From: Debaryomyces hansenii CBS767
Lineage: Eukaryota; Ascomycota; Pichiomycetes; Serinales; Debaryomycetaceae
Length of the DNA: 64,000 nt
Reading direction: 5' to 3'
Assembly (NCBI RefSeq): GCF_000006445.2
Contig: NC_006049.2
Location: forward strand, 1,798,001 to 1,862,000
Position 1 is the first letter of the stretch; each line of letters begins with the position of its first letter. The notes under the pieces are model-generated. The model did not search any database. It was not told the origin of the DNA and was given only the letters and a program-made list of their open reading frames with translations. Shown here one piece after another: positions 10,134 through 21,840 of the stretch. Both the position numbers and the translations under genes were made by a program.

Positions 10134-11108
10134 ATGTCTAACTACAATAACGATCAAGAGAAGATAGTATTGAAAGTTTTATCGTATAAACCTCATCAAT
10201 ACTACGAAATATTGTCAGTCGAGAAAACTGCTAATGATTCAGAGATCAAGAAGTCATATCGTAAGCTAGCTGTGAAATTACATCCAGATAAGAATCCACA
10301 TCCAAGGTCGTCGGAAGCATTCAAATACTTAAATAAAGCATGGGGTGTCTTGAGTGATCCGTCCAAGAAAAGAATATTCGATCAAACAGGATCAGATCCA
10401 GATACGAGGTTCTCAGGTCAACCTGAAGCCGGTGGTATGGGGGGGATGAGAGGTAGTCCATTCGCAACAACGAGTGGATTTAATGGGGGATTTGAAGATG
10501 ATATTTTTAATTTGTTCTTCGGGGGTAACAGGCATGCCAGTGGTGGACCAGCATTTACATTTGGAAACAACGGGTTTACATTTCAGTCCTTTGGTGGTGG
10601 TGGCGAGCATCCTTTTTTTGCCAGTAATACTAGAACAAGACAACAACAAGCGCAGCAACAGCGCCAGCGTCGTCAACAGAGACAGCAAACCGAAGAGCCA
10701 TCATTTGTCACTACTATCAAACAACTCATGCCAATCATACTATTCATTTTGGTTCCATTGCTTTCTACGTTCTTTTCGGAATCATCATCTCCCGATTATT
10801 CGTTCAATCTTTCTCCAATATACAATACTGAAAGGCTTACTCCAACATTCAAAATTCCATTCTATGTGACGAAGGACTTTATAAACAAGAAAAAATTGAG
10901 TGGTAGACAATTGAAGAACTTTGATTACAAGGTGGAAAATTTATTTGTACAAGATAAGAGAGGCAAGTGCTCCAAGGAACAGATCAGGAAAAATGAGATG
11001 ATGGAGGATGCACAAGGTTGGTTCTCAACTGATTATGAAAAATTAAGACGAGCAGAGGCCATGCCAATGCCTAACTGTCAAGCTTTAAGACAATTGAATT
11101 TAATTTAG
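10134..11108 (+). CDS. HLJ1: ER membrane J-domain co-chaperone, Hlj1/DNAJB12 type
   Basis: Predicted 324 aa. A J-domain at about residues 20-88 carries the invariant HPD (KLHPDKNPH). A Gly/Phe-rich region follows (about 95-160), then a Gln/Arg tract (170-185), then a single hydrophobic segment LMPIILFILVPLLSTFF (about 198-214), and a conserved C-terminal domain (PFYVTKDF, later AMPMPNCQALRQL) typical of the DUF1977 region of DNAJB12/14 proteins. The layout fits an ER tail-anchored J protein with its J-domain in the cytosol, which recruits Hsp70 for ER-associated degradation. S. cerevisiae Hlj1 is shorter (224 aa) and has a reduced C-terminus; this version is closer to the metazoan domain order. 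Confidence 0.85.
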   Translation: MSNYNNDQEKIVLKVLSYKPHQYYEILSVEKTANDSEIKKSYRKLAVKLHPDKNPHPRSSEAFKYLNKAWGVLSDPSKKRIFDQTGSDPDTRFSGQPEAGGMGGMRGSPFATTSGFNGGFEDDIFNLFFGGNRHASGGPAFTFGNNGFTFQSFGGGGEHPFFASNTRTRQQQAQQQRQRRQQRQQTEEPSFVTTIKQLMPIILFILVPLLSTFFSESSSPDYSFNLSPIYNTERLTPTFKIPFYVTKDFINKKKLSGRQLKNFDYKVENLFVQDKRGKCSKEQIRKNEMMEDAQGWFSTDYEKLRRAEAMPMPNCQALRQLNLI

Positions 11109-11621
11109 ATGTACATATATCTGTAATAAACTAATGACTATGTGAATTGGTCAGGTATTCTCTATCCGTTTTTCCAATGATGTATTAAATATCCTCTTCT
11201 CGGCGCTCCTATCTCTTTCGAGCAATGACAATACTCGTCGACTCAGTATGTAAATAATTCATAACACCCTGGTAATGCTATGTCTTAATATCTCCAGAAT
11301 ATTGTAAAGAGTGATTGATCGTCTAATTTGAATCCCTCGGCTTATATGAAAGTATCAAATATTTATCAACCTGAGCATGGTATCAGCCAGATTTACTTCT
11401 TCTAATGACATTTAGTAAGGAACAAATTATTGTTACAAACAATTCTAAGGAACCTGAAACTTATATGGTATATATTATGCTTACCTTATAGAACTTCCAT
11501 TTATGCTACGAATCCTCTCATTAGCTGTGGACAATAAACGACTTATATTGAACCGTTTTTGCAACATTTTGGAAAGAGACGTATATCTACTCTTTTCTTC
11601 CACTATAGTGTTCAGGAACTA
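11109..11621. other. Intergenic region between HLJ1 and tRNA-Lys
   Basis: About 510 bases without a convincing gene. An ATGATGT resembling a snoRNA box C occurs at about 11178, but no CTGA box D lies at a suitable distance. Nothing else was recognised. Confidence 0.5.
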
Positions 11622-11722
11622 TCCTTATTAGCTCAGTTGGTAGAGCGTTCGGCTTTTAAGGATTAAAGATTTCTGTCAAAGAGTCGACCGAAATGTCCAG
11701 GGTTCGAGCCCCTGATGAGGAG
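11622..11722 (+). tRNA. tRNA-Lys(TTT) with intron
   Basis: Acceptor TCCTTAT pairs with ATGAGGA, discriminator G. The D arm is AGCTCAGTTGGTAGAGC and the T arm CAGGGTTCGAGCCCCTG. Anticodon stem TTCGG/CCGAA; anticodon TTT at 11655-11657. A 28-nt intron (11659-11686) lies after base 37. Mature length is 73 nt. A run of nine T at 11728-11736 terminates transcription. Confidence 0.95.
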
Positions 11723-11727
11723 TTCTA

Positions 11728-11736
11728 TTTTTTTTT
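11728..11736 (+). terminator. Pol III terminator of tRNA-Lys
   Basis: Nine consecutive T shortly after the tRNA-Lys gene. Confidence 0.85.
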
Positions 11737-11989
11737 CTTTGTTCCAGCTTGTCTAAGGAAATTGTTGTATCAATGTCGCGCTGTTCTATCAATTTCCGTG
11801 TCGCATACTCATCCCCCCTTTAAGCTGTCTCAATGTAATGAAAGCGAATTGCCCCTGGAACTTATTATCAATTACATAATTAGATGGTTTGTGCTGCACA
11901 CTACAGATGTTGATTAATCTATGAACCATTACACTAAAAATACTAAAATAATATATCATTACTTATAATTAAAAAGGCTGATACTATTA

Positions 11990-12005
11990 ATACAACTAGT
12001 TGTAT
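11990..12005. repeat. 16-bp perfect palindrome
   Basis: ATACAACTAGTTGTAT reads the same on both strands. It lies about 410 bases upstream of the NIK1 ATG. Function unknown; it could be a dimeric factor site or chance. Confidence 0.6.
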
Positions 12006-12090
12006 ATCAAGTTGGTAGATACGTATATCCTGGATATATTGAAAGAGGCTTTCTTACAAATTACTTGTCGTTTACAAAAATTTAATTGTT

Positions 12091-12111
12091 AATTAAATTA
12101 ATAATTTAATT
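12091..12111. repeat. AT-only inverted repeat, 10-bp arms
   Basis: AATTAAATTA and TAATTTAATT are perfect inverted arms separated by one A, about 300 bases upstream of NIK1. AT-only sequence of this kind can arise by chance. Confidence 0.6.
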
Positions 12112-12411
12112 TAGTCGACAGACAGGAAAAACAGTAGATCACAAGTGCTTAGGTATTGAACACTAAGCATAAATTGTACATCACTTGCTTTCATCTACTG
12201 CGGACTGAAACTGAAACATTTCATTTACAACAAAAAGGTTAATTGTTGTAAGGTTCAAACAAAAGAGTCGATACGCACACGGAAGAAAATTTCGTAAAGG
12301 TGGTGATTAAGATTGACCAGAATTTTTTTATTAGCTTCGTTGTAACATTAGTTCCATTTGCCCAAGATTCTGCCGATATCCAAAAAGCCACGAATTGATT
12401 CAAGCGTTGAC

Positions 12412-15400
12412 ATGGGTACACCCGAATTAATGAAAATCCTAGAAGACCCGGTGCTTTTTCAAGAAAATCATGAGAAGATACGAAATGATATTTTGAAGCA
12501 CATCAAGTCTCAGAATGTCACGATTAAGACGTTGACTAATGAATTGGATACCTCCAAGTCGGCCAATAAGGCGTTCAAGCAGGCGTTGTCTGAAATAGGT
12601 ACTGTTGTGATTTCAGTTGCAATGGGTGACTTATCGAAAAAGGTCGAAATCCATACCGTCGAGTCTGATCCCGAAATCTTGAAGGTGAAAATCACTATCA
12701 ATACTATGATGGATCAATTGCAAGCATTTGCAAACGAAGTGACAAAAGTTGCGACTGAAGTTGCCAACGGTGAACTTGGTGGACAGGCGAAAAATGAAGG
12801 CAGTGTAGGAATTTGGAGATCGTTAACTGATAATGTTAACATTATGGCCCTTAATTTGACGAATCAAGTGAGAGAAATTGCAGACGTTACAAGAGCTGTT
12901 GCCAGAGGTGATTTATCCAGAAAGATTAATGTGCATGCCCAAGGGGAAATTCTTCAATTGCAAATGACCATTAATTCAATGGTTGATCAGTTAAGAACAT
13001 TTGCCTTTGAAGTATCGAAGGTTGCTAGAGATGTCGGTGTTTTAGGTATTTTAGGAGGGCAGGCCCTTATTGAGGGTGTTGAAGGCATCTGGAAAGAATT
13101 AACAGATAATGTAAATGCTATGGCTCTTAATTTGACGACCCAAGTTAGAAATATTGCTAACGTCACCACCGCAGTTGCAAAGGGTGATTTATCGAAGAAA
13201 GTCACTGCCGATTGTAAGGGTGAAATCTTGGATTTGAAATTGACTATTAATCAAATGGTGGATCGATTACAGAATTTTGCATTGGAAGTTACTACATTAT
13301 CCCGTGAAGTCGGTACTCTTGGTATTTTAGGTGGACAAGCTAATGTGCAAGATGTCGAAGGAGCGTGGAAGGCTGTTACAGAGAATGTTAATCTTATGGC
13401 TACTAATTTAACTAATCAAGTCAGATCTATCGCTACTGTTACAACAGCAGTCGCACATGGAGACTTGTCGCAAAAGATTGATGTTCATGCTCAAGGAGAA
13501 ATATTGCAGTTGAAGAATACCATTAATAAGATGGTGGATTCTTTACAACTTTTCGCATCAGAAGTGTCAAAGGTCGCAAGAGATGTGGGTATCAATGGTA
13601 AGTTGGGTATTCAAGCTCAAGTCAGCGATGTCGATGGGTTGTGGAAAGAAATTACCAGTAATGTCAACACTATGGCTTCTAATTTAACGTCGCAAGTGAG
13701 AGCTTTCGCTCAGATTACTGCGGCCGCTACTGACGGTGATTTTACAAGATTTATTACTGTTGAAGCAAGTGGTGAAATGGATGCTTTGAAAACCAAGATT
13801 AATCAAATGGTTTTGAATTTAAGAGAATCTATTCAAAGAAACACCGCTGCAAGGGAAGCTGCCGAATTAGCAAACAGTGCTAAATCGGAATTTTTGGCAA
13901 ATATGTCCCATGAGATTAGGACACCTTTAAATGGTATTATTGGTATGACTCAATTATCATTGGATACGGAGTTAACTCAGTATCAAAGAGAAATGTTGTC
14001 TATTGTTCACAATTTAGCCAATTCATTATTAACAATTATCGATGATATTTTAGATATTTCTAAGATTGAAGCTAATAGAATGACGGTGGAACAAATTGAT
14101 TTTTCGTTAAGAGGGACTGTATTTGGTGCGTTGAAGACCTTAGCAGTTAAGGCAATAGAAAAGTCTTTGGATTTGACATATCAATGTGATTCTTCTTTCC
14201 CGGATAATTTAATTGGTGATTCTTTTAGATTAAGGCAAGTGATTTTGAATTTAGCTGGTAATGCTATAAAGTTTACTAAGAAAGGTAGAGTTAGTGTAAG
14301 TGTTAAGAAGTCAACCAGAATTATTGAAGACAAGGAAAGGTTATTATTGGAATTCTGTGTCAGTGATACTGGTATTGGTATCGAAAAGGATAAGTTAGGC
14401 TTAATTTTTGACACATTCTGTCAGGCTGATGGTTCAACTACAAGAAAATTCGGTGGTACAGGTTTGGGTTTATCAATCTCAAAGCAATTAATTCATTTGA
14501 TGGGAGGTGAAATCTGGGTTACATCAGATTACGGTGAAGGTTCAAATTTTTATTTCACTGTTAGTGTTGCACCTTCTGCTATTAGGTATACTCGCCAAAC
14601 TGAACAATTATTACCATTTGGTGGTCATTATATTTTGTTTATCTCTACTGAACATACAAAGGATGAATTAGGTGACATCAAAAATGGTGCACTTGAATTG
14701 GGTTTGAATCCAGTCATTGTGGATAATATTAAAGATGGAAATTTAACCGAGCCAGTGAGATATGATATAATTATGATTGACTCAATTGAAACAGCCAAGA
14801 ATTTGCGTTTACTACCAGAAGTGAAGTATATTCCATTGGTATTATTGCATCATTCTATTCCAGAATTGAACATGAGGGTTTGTATAGATTTAGGTATATC
14901 CTCATACGGTAACACTCCTTGTACTATAAGTGATTTGGCCAGTGCATTAATCCCAGCATTAGAATCAAGATCGATCGCCCAGAATACTGATGAATCAGCT
15001 TCCTACAATATACTATTGGCTGAAGATAATTTGGTTAATCAAAAGTTAGCGGTTAAAATATTGGAGAAACAAGGACATCATGTTGAAGTTGTCGAAAATG
15101 GTTTAGAAGCTTTTGAAGCACTCCAGAAGACAAAATACGATGTTGTTTTAATGGATGTACAAATGCCTGTAATGGGAGGTTTTGAAGCAACCGAAAAGAT
15201 TAGACAATGGGAAAAGAAATCCAATCCAATTGATTCCTTGAGTTTCAGAACTCCTATAATCGCATTAACGGCACATGCAATGTTGGGTGATAGAGAAAAG
15301 TCTTTAGCCAAAGGTATGGATGATTATGTTTCAAAGCCGTTGAAACCAAAATTATTGATGCAAACAATTAGTAAATGCATTCATAATATTAAGCAATTAA

Positions 15401-15762
15401 AAGAGTTGTCAAAACAAAATAATAGTAATCGAACTTCAGACTTTGCCAAAAATTTGAAGAAATCTTCCATAGAAGGCTCTGAAATTCCAAACTCGAATTT
15501 ACTTAATATCGGTTCTAGTCCTACTAGTAATAGTACCTACAATGGTCTGTCTACTTCTCTGGCGTCTGATGGCGCTACGTTTGCAAGCCCAAAGATGAAA
15601 AAATCCATATCAAATGATGTTTTCGTAAATGGTAGACCAGGGAAATTGTCTATGGATAATAGGTCTGTCACAGAGAGCGCTATTTCGCTTAAACCCAAAT
15701 CCCCTAAATCTGACTCTATGGATTTGGATAATTCTTCTCCAAGGATTGAATATCTTGATTGA
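12412..15762 (+). CDS. NIK1: Group III hybrid histidine kinase Nik1 (osmosensor)
   Basis: Predicted 1116 aa soluble sensor kinase with no transmembrane segment. The N-terminal half holds nine HAMP-like units in alternating pattern (GDLSKKV, GELGGQA, GDLSRKI, GILGGQA, GDLSKKV, GILGGQA, GDLSQKI, GKLGIQA, GDFTRFI; about residues 70-460). HisKA follows with phospho-acceptor His500 in [11 protein letters not shown]. The HATPase has an N box ([10 protein letters not shown]), DTGIGI and GGTGLGLS. A receiver domain follows with EDN and phospho-acceptor Asp915 in LMDVQMP, and KP near 975. A Ser/Asn-rich tail ends the protein. Group III kinases regulate the Hog1 pathway and are the target of fludioxonil-type fungicides. 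S. cerevisiae lacks this class, while CTG-clade yeasts keep it. Confidence 0.95.
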   Translation: MGTPELMKILEDPVLFQENHEKIRNDILKHIKSQNVTIKTLTNELDTSKSANKAFKQALSEIGTVVISVAMGDLSKKVEIHTVESDPEILKVKITINTMMDQLQAFANEVTKVATEVANGELGGQAKNEGSVGIWRSLTDNVNIMALNLTNQVREIADVTRAVARGDLSRKINVHAQGEILQLQMTINSMVDQLRTFAFEVSKVARDVGVLGILGGQALIEGVEGIWKELTDNVNAMALNLTTQVRNIANVTTAVAKGDLSKKVTADCKGEILDLKLTINQMVDRLQNFALEVTTLSREVGTLGILGGQANVQDVEGAWKAVTENVNLMATNLTNQVRSIATVTTAVAHGDLSQKIDVHAQGEILQLKNTINKMVDSLQLFASEVSKVARDVGINGKLGIQAQVSDVDGLWKEITSNVNTMASNLTSQVRAFAQITAAATDGDFTRFITVEASGEMDALKTKINQMVLNLRESIQRNTAAREAAELANSAKSEFLANMSHEIRTPLNGIIGMTQLSLDTELTQYQREMLSIVHNLANSLLTIIDDILDISKIEANRMTVEQIDFSLRGTVFGALKTLAVKAIEKSLDLTYQCDSSFPDNLIGDSFRLRQVILNLAGNAIKFTKKGRVSVSVKKSTRIIEDKERLLLEFCVSDTGIGIEKDKLGLIFDTFCQADGSTTRKFGGTGLGLSISKQLIHLMGGEIWVTSDYGEGSNFYFTVSVAPSAIRYTRQTEQLLPFGGHYILFISTEHTKDELGDIKNGALELGLNPVIVDNIKDGNLTEPVRYDIIMIDSIETAKNLRLLPEVKYIPLVLLHHSIPELNMRVCIDLGISSYGNTPCTISDLASALIPALESRSIAQNTDESASYNILLAEDNLVNQKLAVKILEKQGHHVEVVENGLEAFEALQKTKYDVVLMDVQMPVMGGFEATEKIRQWEKKSNPIDSLSFRTPIIALTAHAMLGDREKSLAKGMDDYVSKPLKPKLLMQTISKCIHNIKQLKELSKQNNSNRTSDFAKNLKKSSIEGSEIPNSNLLNIGSSPTSNSTYNGLSTSLASDGATFASPKMKKSISNDVFVNGRPGKLSMDNRSVTESAISLKPKSPKSDSMDLDNSSPRIEYLD

Positions 15763-15987
15763 TATTTGGTGTATTTCTATTTTATATTATACATTGCACG
15801 GAAGTTTATTTGGGAAAATGAAGATTTCCAATTGCTTTGCCTTTCGGCCTTGTTCTCACAATTAATTGTCTTTGATTTAATTACTTAGTCAAGCTTGTTA
15901 TATTACATACGATTTAATTTAAATATTATTTTATTAAATGAATTATTATTAAGTTTTATACGATGTAGATACTTACATCAAGTAGAT

Positions 15988-18900
15988 CTACCAAACAGTT
16001 TCATCCCATTTTAAAAGCTCTTGAGATTGTTGAAATACATCCTTTTGCGCTTTTTTTCTCATATAAAAAATAGGACAGTCTTTATTGGAGCATAAAACTT
16101 CCTGGTGCAAAGACCCTTGACATCTTTGGCATTCAGTCCATAATCTTGAAAATTTATTTTCCAAATAGTTCATTTGTGCTAGGGCATTACCATATAATTC
16201 AGGCGCTTTTGAAACACAATTTTCGCATAATGCCCCATGGTTTGATGACTTTAACGGTGATTTACAATTTTTGCATAGTTCTGCCTTTTTTGCAAATCTC
16301 ATTAATCCACCAGTTTTAGGTGCAGACATTTTTATTGTTCTTGTATGAGCTCCCGATAACACTTCCTTCGCTTTTCTTTCACCCAAAATTGGTTCAAAAA
16401 TTCTCATCAAGGGATTAGACATCTGATTCTCTAAGTAATATTTGACATCAATTGGCAAGGAGTTCTCCAAGACATACAATGGATCTTCAGATTTTTCATA
16501 GTTCTTGGTACTAGATGAGCTGATAATAACATATGCAACTCTATCACCCAACGTAGGGGCGGAACCTGGATCTCTCTTCTTCATTCTTTCTGCCAATTCA
16601 ACATGTGCTTGCTTGGCTGAATAGTCATGTTTTGAATATGCTTTTGTAATAACCAATTGCGACAAATCAACTCTATTTTGTAGCAAATCTGCAATTGTTT
16701 GCTTCACAAACCTTACGGCTTTATCAACGTCTCTTTCTTGCAAAATAAACTCCAACACCTTGGTAATAACATTTTGAACTAAACGACAGTTGTCTCTTCT
16801 GACTGTTTCTATCCCTTTTGTGTCCATCTTATCATATTTTTCTGTGCTTGTCCAATACAATCCTGCGTATCTTTTCTTATTGATCAATAAATACGGGAAA
16901 TAGACTTTCTCGAATTCTAACTTTATCGGTTTCTTAAATTTTGTAGAAACAAAATTCGCAGCCTCCTCTCCTAATTTCATACATTTTTCTAAATCCTCAT
17001 ATCCAAACTTAACCATAACAGAATCTGTATCACCATAAATAACTTGTGCATCAAACGGGTGACCATTTTTGATAGAGTAGAATTCTTCTACCTCATTCTT
17101 TGTCTTCTCAATCATTTCTCTACCAAATGCTGTAACAGATGAGGAAATTGCAAGACATGGTAACTTACCAATTGTAGCACCTGTGAAACCATACACTGAA
17201 TTAGCAGAAATTTTTAAAGCCAATTGTCTACCATTCAAAACATCTCTTTTAAATGGATCAGTCTCCATTTTCAAGTCTGATTTTGCTTTCTTTCTTGCTG
17301 TTAACAATTCATCTAAAATTGTAGGCAAAATACCTTTCTTTTTATGATCTTTGACAAAATAATCACCATTTGGTGTCAATGTATAATCATCTTCAGTTAA
17401 ATTGAAATTTTTAATCGTTTGCTTATTCAATAGTGTAGTATAACACAAATTATGTGCCATCATGATTGATGGGTATAATGAGCTGAAATCCAATGTTGCA
17501 ATAGGAACATCGTAGTAGCCCCTAATGGGCTCAATGACAGTTGCACCTTCATATTCTTCATTGGATCCTTCACTTTTCATATTAGGAATTACGATATTAT
17601 CTTCTAAGCACTTTCTAAACAATTGAGATATAACTTTGATTTGTTGACCTCTTGATAACAAGTAAGAGAACGGAACACCCGTAACTCTTGCCATTTCAGT
17701 ATAATTAACAAGGCACATCAATTTATCTAATAATCTCAATGGCAAATAAGAATCCTTCAAGCAATAGACTGCTAAGCGCCTTCTTGTTTCCTTAGTACCA
17801 TTTTGTAAATCTGATATAATAGAATGGTGGACATCTTCTTTTTGTTCTCCTAAAAAATGGGCGGAAACTGAATTCAATGTATACGATCTCAATTTATATT
17901 CTCTTTGAATGAATTGTAATAAATCGAGCTGCATTCTTCCATCTATATTTACAACTTTATTTTCTCTTGTACCATAAGCACGAGAACTGAATACAGCATC
18001 TTTCACTTCTTGTTTTACATTGTTAAGTCTACTGAAGTATGGGAAACTTTTCAACCCTAATGCTCTCGCTCTGTCCAATAAATAAGGTATATCGAAATTG
18101 GCAGTATTATAACCAATTATGACATCTGCATCCACCTTGACAATAAACTCCTTCCAATGCATCAACATTTCTTCTTCTGTCGTATGTTCAAAGATTTGAG
18201 AACCAATAATTGAAGAGCAGGTGTTCACTGTGAATACGTTTCTTACAAATGGTCTCAGCTCACCTGCCTTCAGTACCACGTTAGCAATTTGAATGACGGG
18301 ATCATGTTCTGCTTCCGGAAAAACACCCTTTCTACCAGCACATTCGATATCAAATGACAATATACGAAGTGGGGCCATATTTAACCAATCACCTTCAGAT
18401 GGATGTGAAATTAAATCCCTATAATCAATAGAACATTCAATTTGACATGTGGATATTTGAACAAACAGTTCTACTATTTCGTATTTACCCTTAGGGAGAG
18501 TAATCCATGACATACCTGTGATTTTACAATCTACCATTAGCCTTAATAGATAATTAATATTATCATACGAAACATTCTGTGGTGGAAATAAATTTTCATA
18601 CCTGATTTCGCCTCTTTCAAAAGCAGTTCTGATTTTACTAATGTTCTTCGAATTATTGACAATCACCTTGAAAAAAGGCGTCTTAAGATTCTTATTATAA
18701 CCCCAAATAGATTCTTTCAATTTTATTTCAATATCATGCACACCTTGGTAATTATTATTCATATAATTAATAAAGCCTGACAAATGCTGATCTTTAAAAA
18801 ATCCCTTTGGAACTGGAACATAGAAATAGTGCAAGAATCCAGTGACGTTACATAACACAGAATGCCCTTCTCTTGTAACCCCAAAGAACCTTGCCGATGA

Positions 18901-19230
18901 ATTATCTCCTACAGTAGTCTCTTCGGCATCTAATTGTTGAAATGTAACATCCATAGAATGAGGATCGAAAGTTTTAGGAAGCGGAGGTCTATCCCACTTT
19001 TGATCTTCCTCATTTCCCAATTTACTAGCATTCTGGGTCATATCCAAAAGCTCTCTCTCAAATTCAGTTGGCTCTTCCGTACCATTGGGTCTCTTTACTT
19101 TCTTTAGTAATTGTTCTTGAGATTCTGAAAGCTCTATTTGCGAGCTAATCATACTCTGTGATATAGCAGGGAGAGAATGTGCTTGGTCATGATAATCGGT
19201 TTCAAGTGGTCTCTTCTCTTGTTGTGACAT
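15988..19230 (-). CDS. POL3: DNA polymerase delta catalytic subunit
   Basis: Predicted 1080 aa B-family polymerase (yeast Pol3 1097 aa). The start is the ATG at 19230 ([10 protein letters not shown]); an upstream TTG was not used. The 3'-5' exonuclease shows Exo[10 protein letters not shown] (about residue 292), Exo[14 protein letters not shown] and Exo[12 protein letters not shown]. Polymerase motif A is [10 protein letters not shown] (about 580), motif [13 protein letters not shown], motif C YGDTDS (about 733). The C-terminus has CysA (CKNC..CENC) and CysB (CQRC..CSNKDC), the latter being the Fe-S cluster module that binds the other subunits. It replicates the lagging strand with PCNA. A perfect MCB palindrome lies 70 bases upstream, consistent with G1/S expression. 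Confidence 0.97.
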   Translation of the reverse strand: MSQQEKRPLETDYHDQAHSLPAISQSMISSQIELSESQEQLLKKVKRPNGTEEPTEFERELLDMTQNASKLGNEEDQKWDRPPLPKTFDPHSMDVTFQQLDAEETTVGDNSSARFFGVTREGHSVLCNVTGFLHYFYVPVPKGFFKDQHLSGFINYMNNNYQGVHDIEIKLKESIWGYNKNLKTPFFKVIVNNSKNISKIRTAFERGEIRYENLFPPQNVSYDNINYLLRLMVDCKITGMSWITLPKGKYEIVELFVQISTCQIECSIDYRDLISHPSEGDWLNMAPLRILSFDIECAGRKGVFPEAEHDPVIQIANVVLKAGELRPFVRNVFTVNTCSSIIGSQIFEHTTEEEMLMHWKEFIVKVDADVIIGYNTANFDIPYLLDRARALGLKSFPYFSRLNNVKQEVKDAVFSSRAYGTRENKVVNIDGRMQLDLLQFIQREYKLRSYTLNSVSAHFLGEQKEDVHHSIISDLQNGTKETRRRLAVYCLKDSYLPLRLLDKLMCLVNYTEMARVTGVPFSYLLSRGQQIKVISQLFRKCLEDNIVIPNMKSEGSNEEYEGATVIEPIRGYYDVPIATLDFSSLYPSIMMAHNLCYTTLLNKQTIKNFNLTEDDYTLTPNGDYFVKDHKKKGILPTILDELLTARKKAKSDLKMETDPFKRDVLNGRQLALKISANSVYGFTGATIGKLPCLAISSSVTAFGREMIEKTKNEVEEFYSIKNGHPFDAQVIYGDTDSVMVKFGYEDLEKCMKLGEEAANFVSTKFKKPIKLEFEKVYFPYLLINKKRYAGLYWTSTEKYDKMDTKGIETVRRDNCRLVQNVITKVLEFILQERDVDKAVRFVKQTIADLLQNRVDLSQLVITKAYSKHDYSAKQAHVELAERMKKRDPGSAPTLGDRVAYVIISSSSTKNYEKSEDPLYVLENSLPIDVKYYLENQMSNPLMRIFEPILGERKAKEVLSGAHTRTIKMSAPKTGGLMRFAKKAELCKNCKSPLKSSNHGALCENCVSKAPELYGNALAQMNYLENKFSRLWTECQRCQGSLHQEVLCSNKDCPIFYMRKKAQKDVFQQSQELLKWDETVW

Positions 19231-19989
19231 GGACAATGATATGGTACATATAAAAAGAATTAGCTTGCTGAATACCAGATATATTTTTTTACGATCTGTG
19301 ACGCGTCAATAATATATTTCTATCATTATCACCAAAAAAAAAATCTGGCCAATTACTCGAAACTTATTTGAAATATTACCAATTTATACCTGATAATATT
19401 ATAAATAAGATGATATCTGATTATTACAATTTAACCATTCGTTTATATATATACATACGAGACTAAAGAGATGTTAAAAAATGTAAATTATTTTAAAGCT
19501 ATTTAATGCATTAGAGTATTAGAGTTTTGCGCTAATAGAACATGACTAGATCAATCTCATGTTCTGTGTTTAATATATAGCATTTTGACATATTTTTCAG
19601 TATTTAGCCAGATACAAAGAATGGAAATAATGTAAAAATAGGGAATTTTGTGCAAAATGTGTAAAATTATATAAAAGTATCGAATATTGCAAATACAATT
19701 CAGATGGAGATAATTTATGCTATCCACAAACCACCGGAACCAGGATTCTATAGGAAATCCCTATTTAACAAAGCCTATTTTATTGTAAAGGCTTTAAGTA
19801 TCAATTATCACTTGCTGCAATTTTTTTTGTTAGCGGCTTCCCAATTAGGAAAGAAAGATAGTCTTTAGATAACGGTCTTTTGACAGTCTTATCAGTTGAT
19901 ATCCTATGTACGATACAGTTAAACTATAAAAGAATTACGCATCGGATAAGTTTATGAATACGAATAATAGTATATGTTAATTATACGCA
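19231..19989. other. Divergent promoter region, POL3 / UGA4-like permease
   Basis: About 760 bases between two divergently transcribed genes. The POL3 side holds the MCB. The permease side holds GATA-type motifs GATAA at 19868-19872 and GATAAG at 19945-19950, which would suit nitrogen regulation of a GABA permease; six-base matches are weak evidence. No RNA gene was recognised. Confidence 0.45.
19299..19308. promoter_or_regulatory. MCB (MluI cell-cycle box) upstream of POL3
   Basis: TGACGCGTCA is a perfect 10-bp palindrome containing ACGCGT (19301-19306), the MBF binding site used by S-phase genes in budding yeast. It is about 70 bases upstream of the POL3 ATG. Confidence 0.75.
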
Positions 19990-21741
19990 ATGAATACCAC
20001 CAAATCTCCTATCCATTCGGTTACTTCTCATGGCATTGCAGCCATTAGATCTCGAGCTGGGGATCACTTGAACCAAATTGTTTCCAACAGGTCTGAAATT
20101 CGTATTATAAACCAAGATGAAGCTGTCGACGAAGGTGATCTTTTAGCACAAATAGGCTATAAACAAGAATTGAATAGATCATATAATTCTTTACAGGTCT
20201 TCGGGATAGCATTTTCAATAATGGGCTTATTACCTTCTATTGCATCTACTTTAGCTACCGGCTTGGAGGCAGGTCCAGTTGGTTTAACATGGGGTTGGTT
20301 GATAAGTGGGTTATTTATTTTGTGTATTGGGACCCTGATGTCTATCTTAAGTTCACTGATTCCAACGTCTGGTGGGTTGTATTATTGGACGAATTACTAC
20401 GCACCAGATCTGATTAGAACTCCATTAAGTTTCATGATTGGCTGTTCAAATTCTTTAGCGTTGTGCGGAGGGATATGTCTGATCAACTACGGGTTTGCAA
20501 CGGAGTTGCTTTCGGCTATTTATATTAATCGAGATGGAAATTTTGACATTACGAATGCCAGAATATATGGAGTCTTTGCAGCTTGCGTTGTATCTCATGT
20601 TATAGTCTGTTGTACAACTACGAAACACACTGCGTCATTGCAGACATTTTCTATTTGTATAAATGTTTTCATCATCGTTTTATTTTTTATTGCAATTCCT
20701 GTTGGGGTGTCAAAGAACTACGAATTCAATAGCGCTAATTTCATTTTTACAGAAATAGATAACTTCAGAACATGGGATCAAGGTTGGTCTTTCATGCTTT
20801 CATGGATGCCAGCTATTTGGTAAGTATATTAATTTTTTTTCATTTTATCGAAATTACGAATTTCTAACATATTTAGGACAATCGGTGCTTACGATTCATG
20901 TTTGCATTTATCTGAAGAGGCTCTCAATCCAAGGAAATCAGTTCCTATTGGCATTTTAAGTTCCATTTTTGTTTGCTGGATAGTTGGTTGGATAATTTGT
21001 ATTGTTGCTTGCGTTGCAATTAAAGATGGAGATGTAGGAGCAGTATTAGAAAGCTCAACTGGCCTGGCAATGGCTCAGATTATTTATGATGCATTAGGGA
21101 AGAGTTGGGCAGTCGCATTTATGTCTTTAATTGCGTTTGCACAATACCTCATGGGTGCTTCGATTTTAATAGCTGCTTCAAGGCAAGTATGGGCATTTGC
21201 TAGAGATGATGGGTTACCGTTTTTCCATAACTTTGTTAAGGTCATAAACCCCAAAATAAAAGTTCCAGTCAGAGCAACAATATTCAGTGGATGCTTATCG
21301 TTGATTTTAGGTTTGCTTATCTTAATTGATACCACGGCTGCAAACGCACTCTTCTCCTTAGCCGTGGCTGGAAATTATTTAGCTTGGGGAATGCCTGTTT
21401 TATTGGTGCTATTGCCTGTAGGCCGCTCAAGATTCACTCCTGGTCCTTTCTATTTAGGAAAATTCTGGACAGAGATAATTCATATCACCACCGTTTCTTG
21501 GACCGGATACGTTATAATAATGTGTATGTTCCCGGATAATAAGTCAGTTTCAAGTGAAACTATGAATTATACTTGCGTTATAAATGCTGGGATTTGGCTT
21601 CTTTCGCTCGTCTATTACTTCACCTACGGTTATAAGAAATTCTCAGGCCCCAAGACTAATCTCGATGAAGACAAAGATGATTCATTTGCTGACGTTACAG
21701 TAATTCAAAACGTGGATGAAGTTCTTAGTAAAAAAGCTTAA
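19990..21741 (+). CDS. UGA4-type amino acid/GABA permease (spliced)
   Basis: Two open frames (19990-20819 and 20877-21741) join across a 57-nt intron into a 564-aa protein, near Uga4 (571 aa). It is an APC-superfamily permease with about 12 membrane segments. ELNRSYNSLQVFGIAFSIMG, IPTSGGLYYW, INYGFA and WTIGAYDSCLHLSEEA are the marks of the GABA/choline permease family; WTIGAYD is rebuilt across the splice junction. Two CTG codons (20335-20337 in GTLMS, 20479-20481 in CLINYGFA) fall where I recall Ser in Uga4, supporting CTG=Ser. The substrate is likely GABA or a related amine, but CTG-clade yeasts have several paralogues, so no symbol is given. It converges on the MED5 candidate with 99 bases between. 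Confidence 0.85.
20820..20876 (+). other. Spliceosomal intron in the UGA4-like gene
   Basis: Donor GTAAGT at 20820, branch-like TTCTAAC at about 20862-20868, acceptor TTTAG ending at 20876. It falls between the second and third base of a Trp codon and restores the frame. Branch-to-acceptor distance is only about 9 bases. It lies deep in the gene, unlike the 5'-biased introns of S. cerevisiae. Confidence 0.88.
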
Positions 21742-21840
21742 GTTTATCATTAACTAACTGATTATTTAATTGCATATACATATCCTTGAAATTTTCGCAA
21801 CTTGAATCAGAATTATAAAGAGTATATGACCGAAAATCTT

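Larger units (their letters stand above)
11723..12411. other. Upstream region of NIK1
   Basis: About 690 bases with no recognised gene. It contains two perfect palindrome-like elements (11990-12005 and 12091-12111, listed separately). The NIK1 frame stays open to 12358 but only through a TTG, so an N-terminal extension is not supported. Confidence 0.5.

Noticed and set aside
11170..11400. Possible C/D snoRNA (ATGATGT near 11178)
   Set aside because: No box D (CTGA) within a suitable distance and no terminal stem; single box matches are expected by chance.
11693..11917. 74-codon open frame starting inside tRNA-Lys
   Set aside because: It begins within the tRNA and runs through the Pol III terminator.
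12358..12411. TTG-initiated N-terminal extension of NIK1
   Set aside because: The frame is open, but the first ATG at 12412 is a normal start. Similar TTG or GTG extensions on PEX14, POL3, GLY1, INO80 and others were also rejected.
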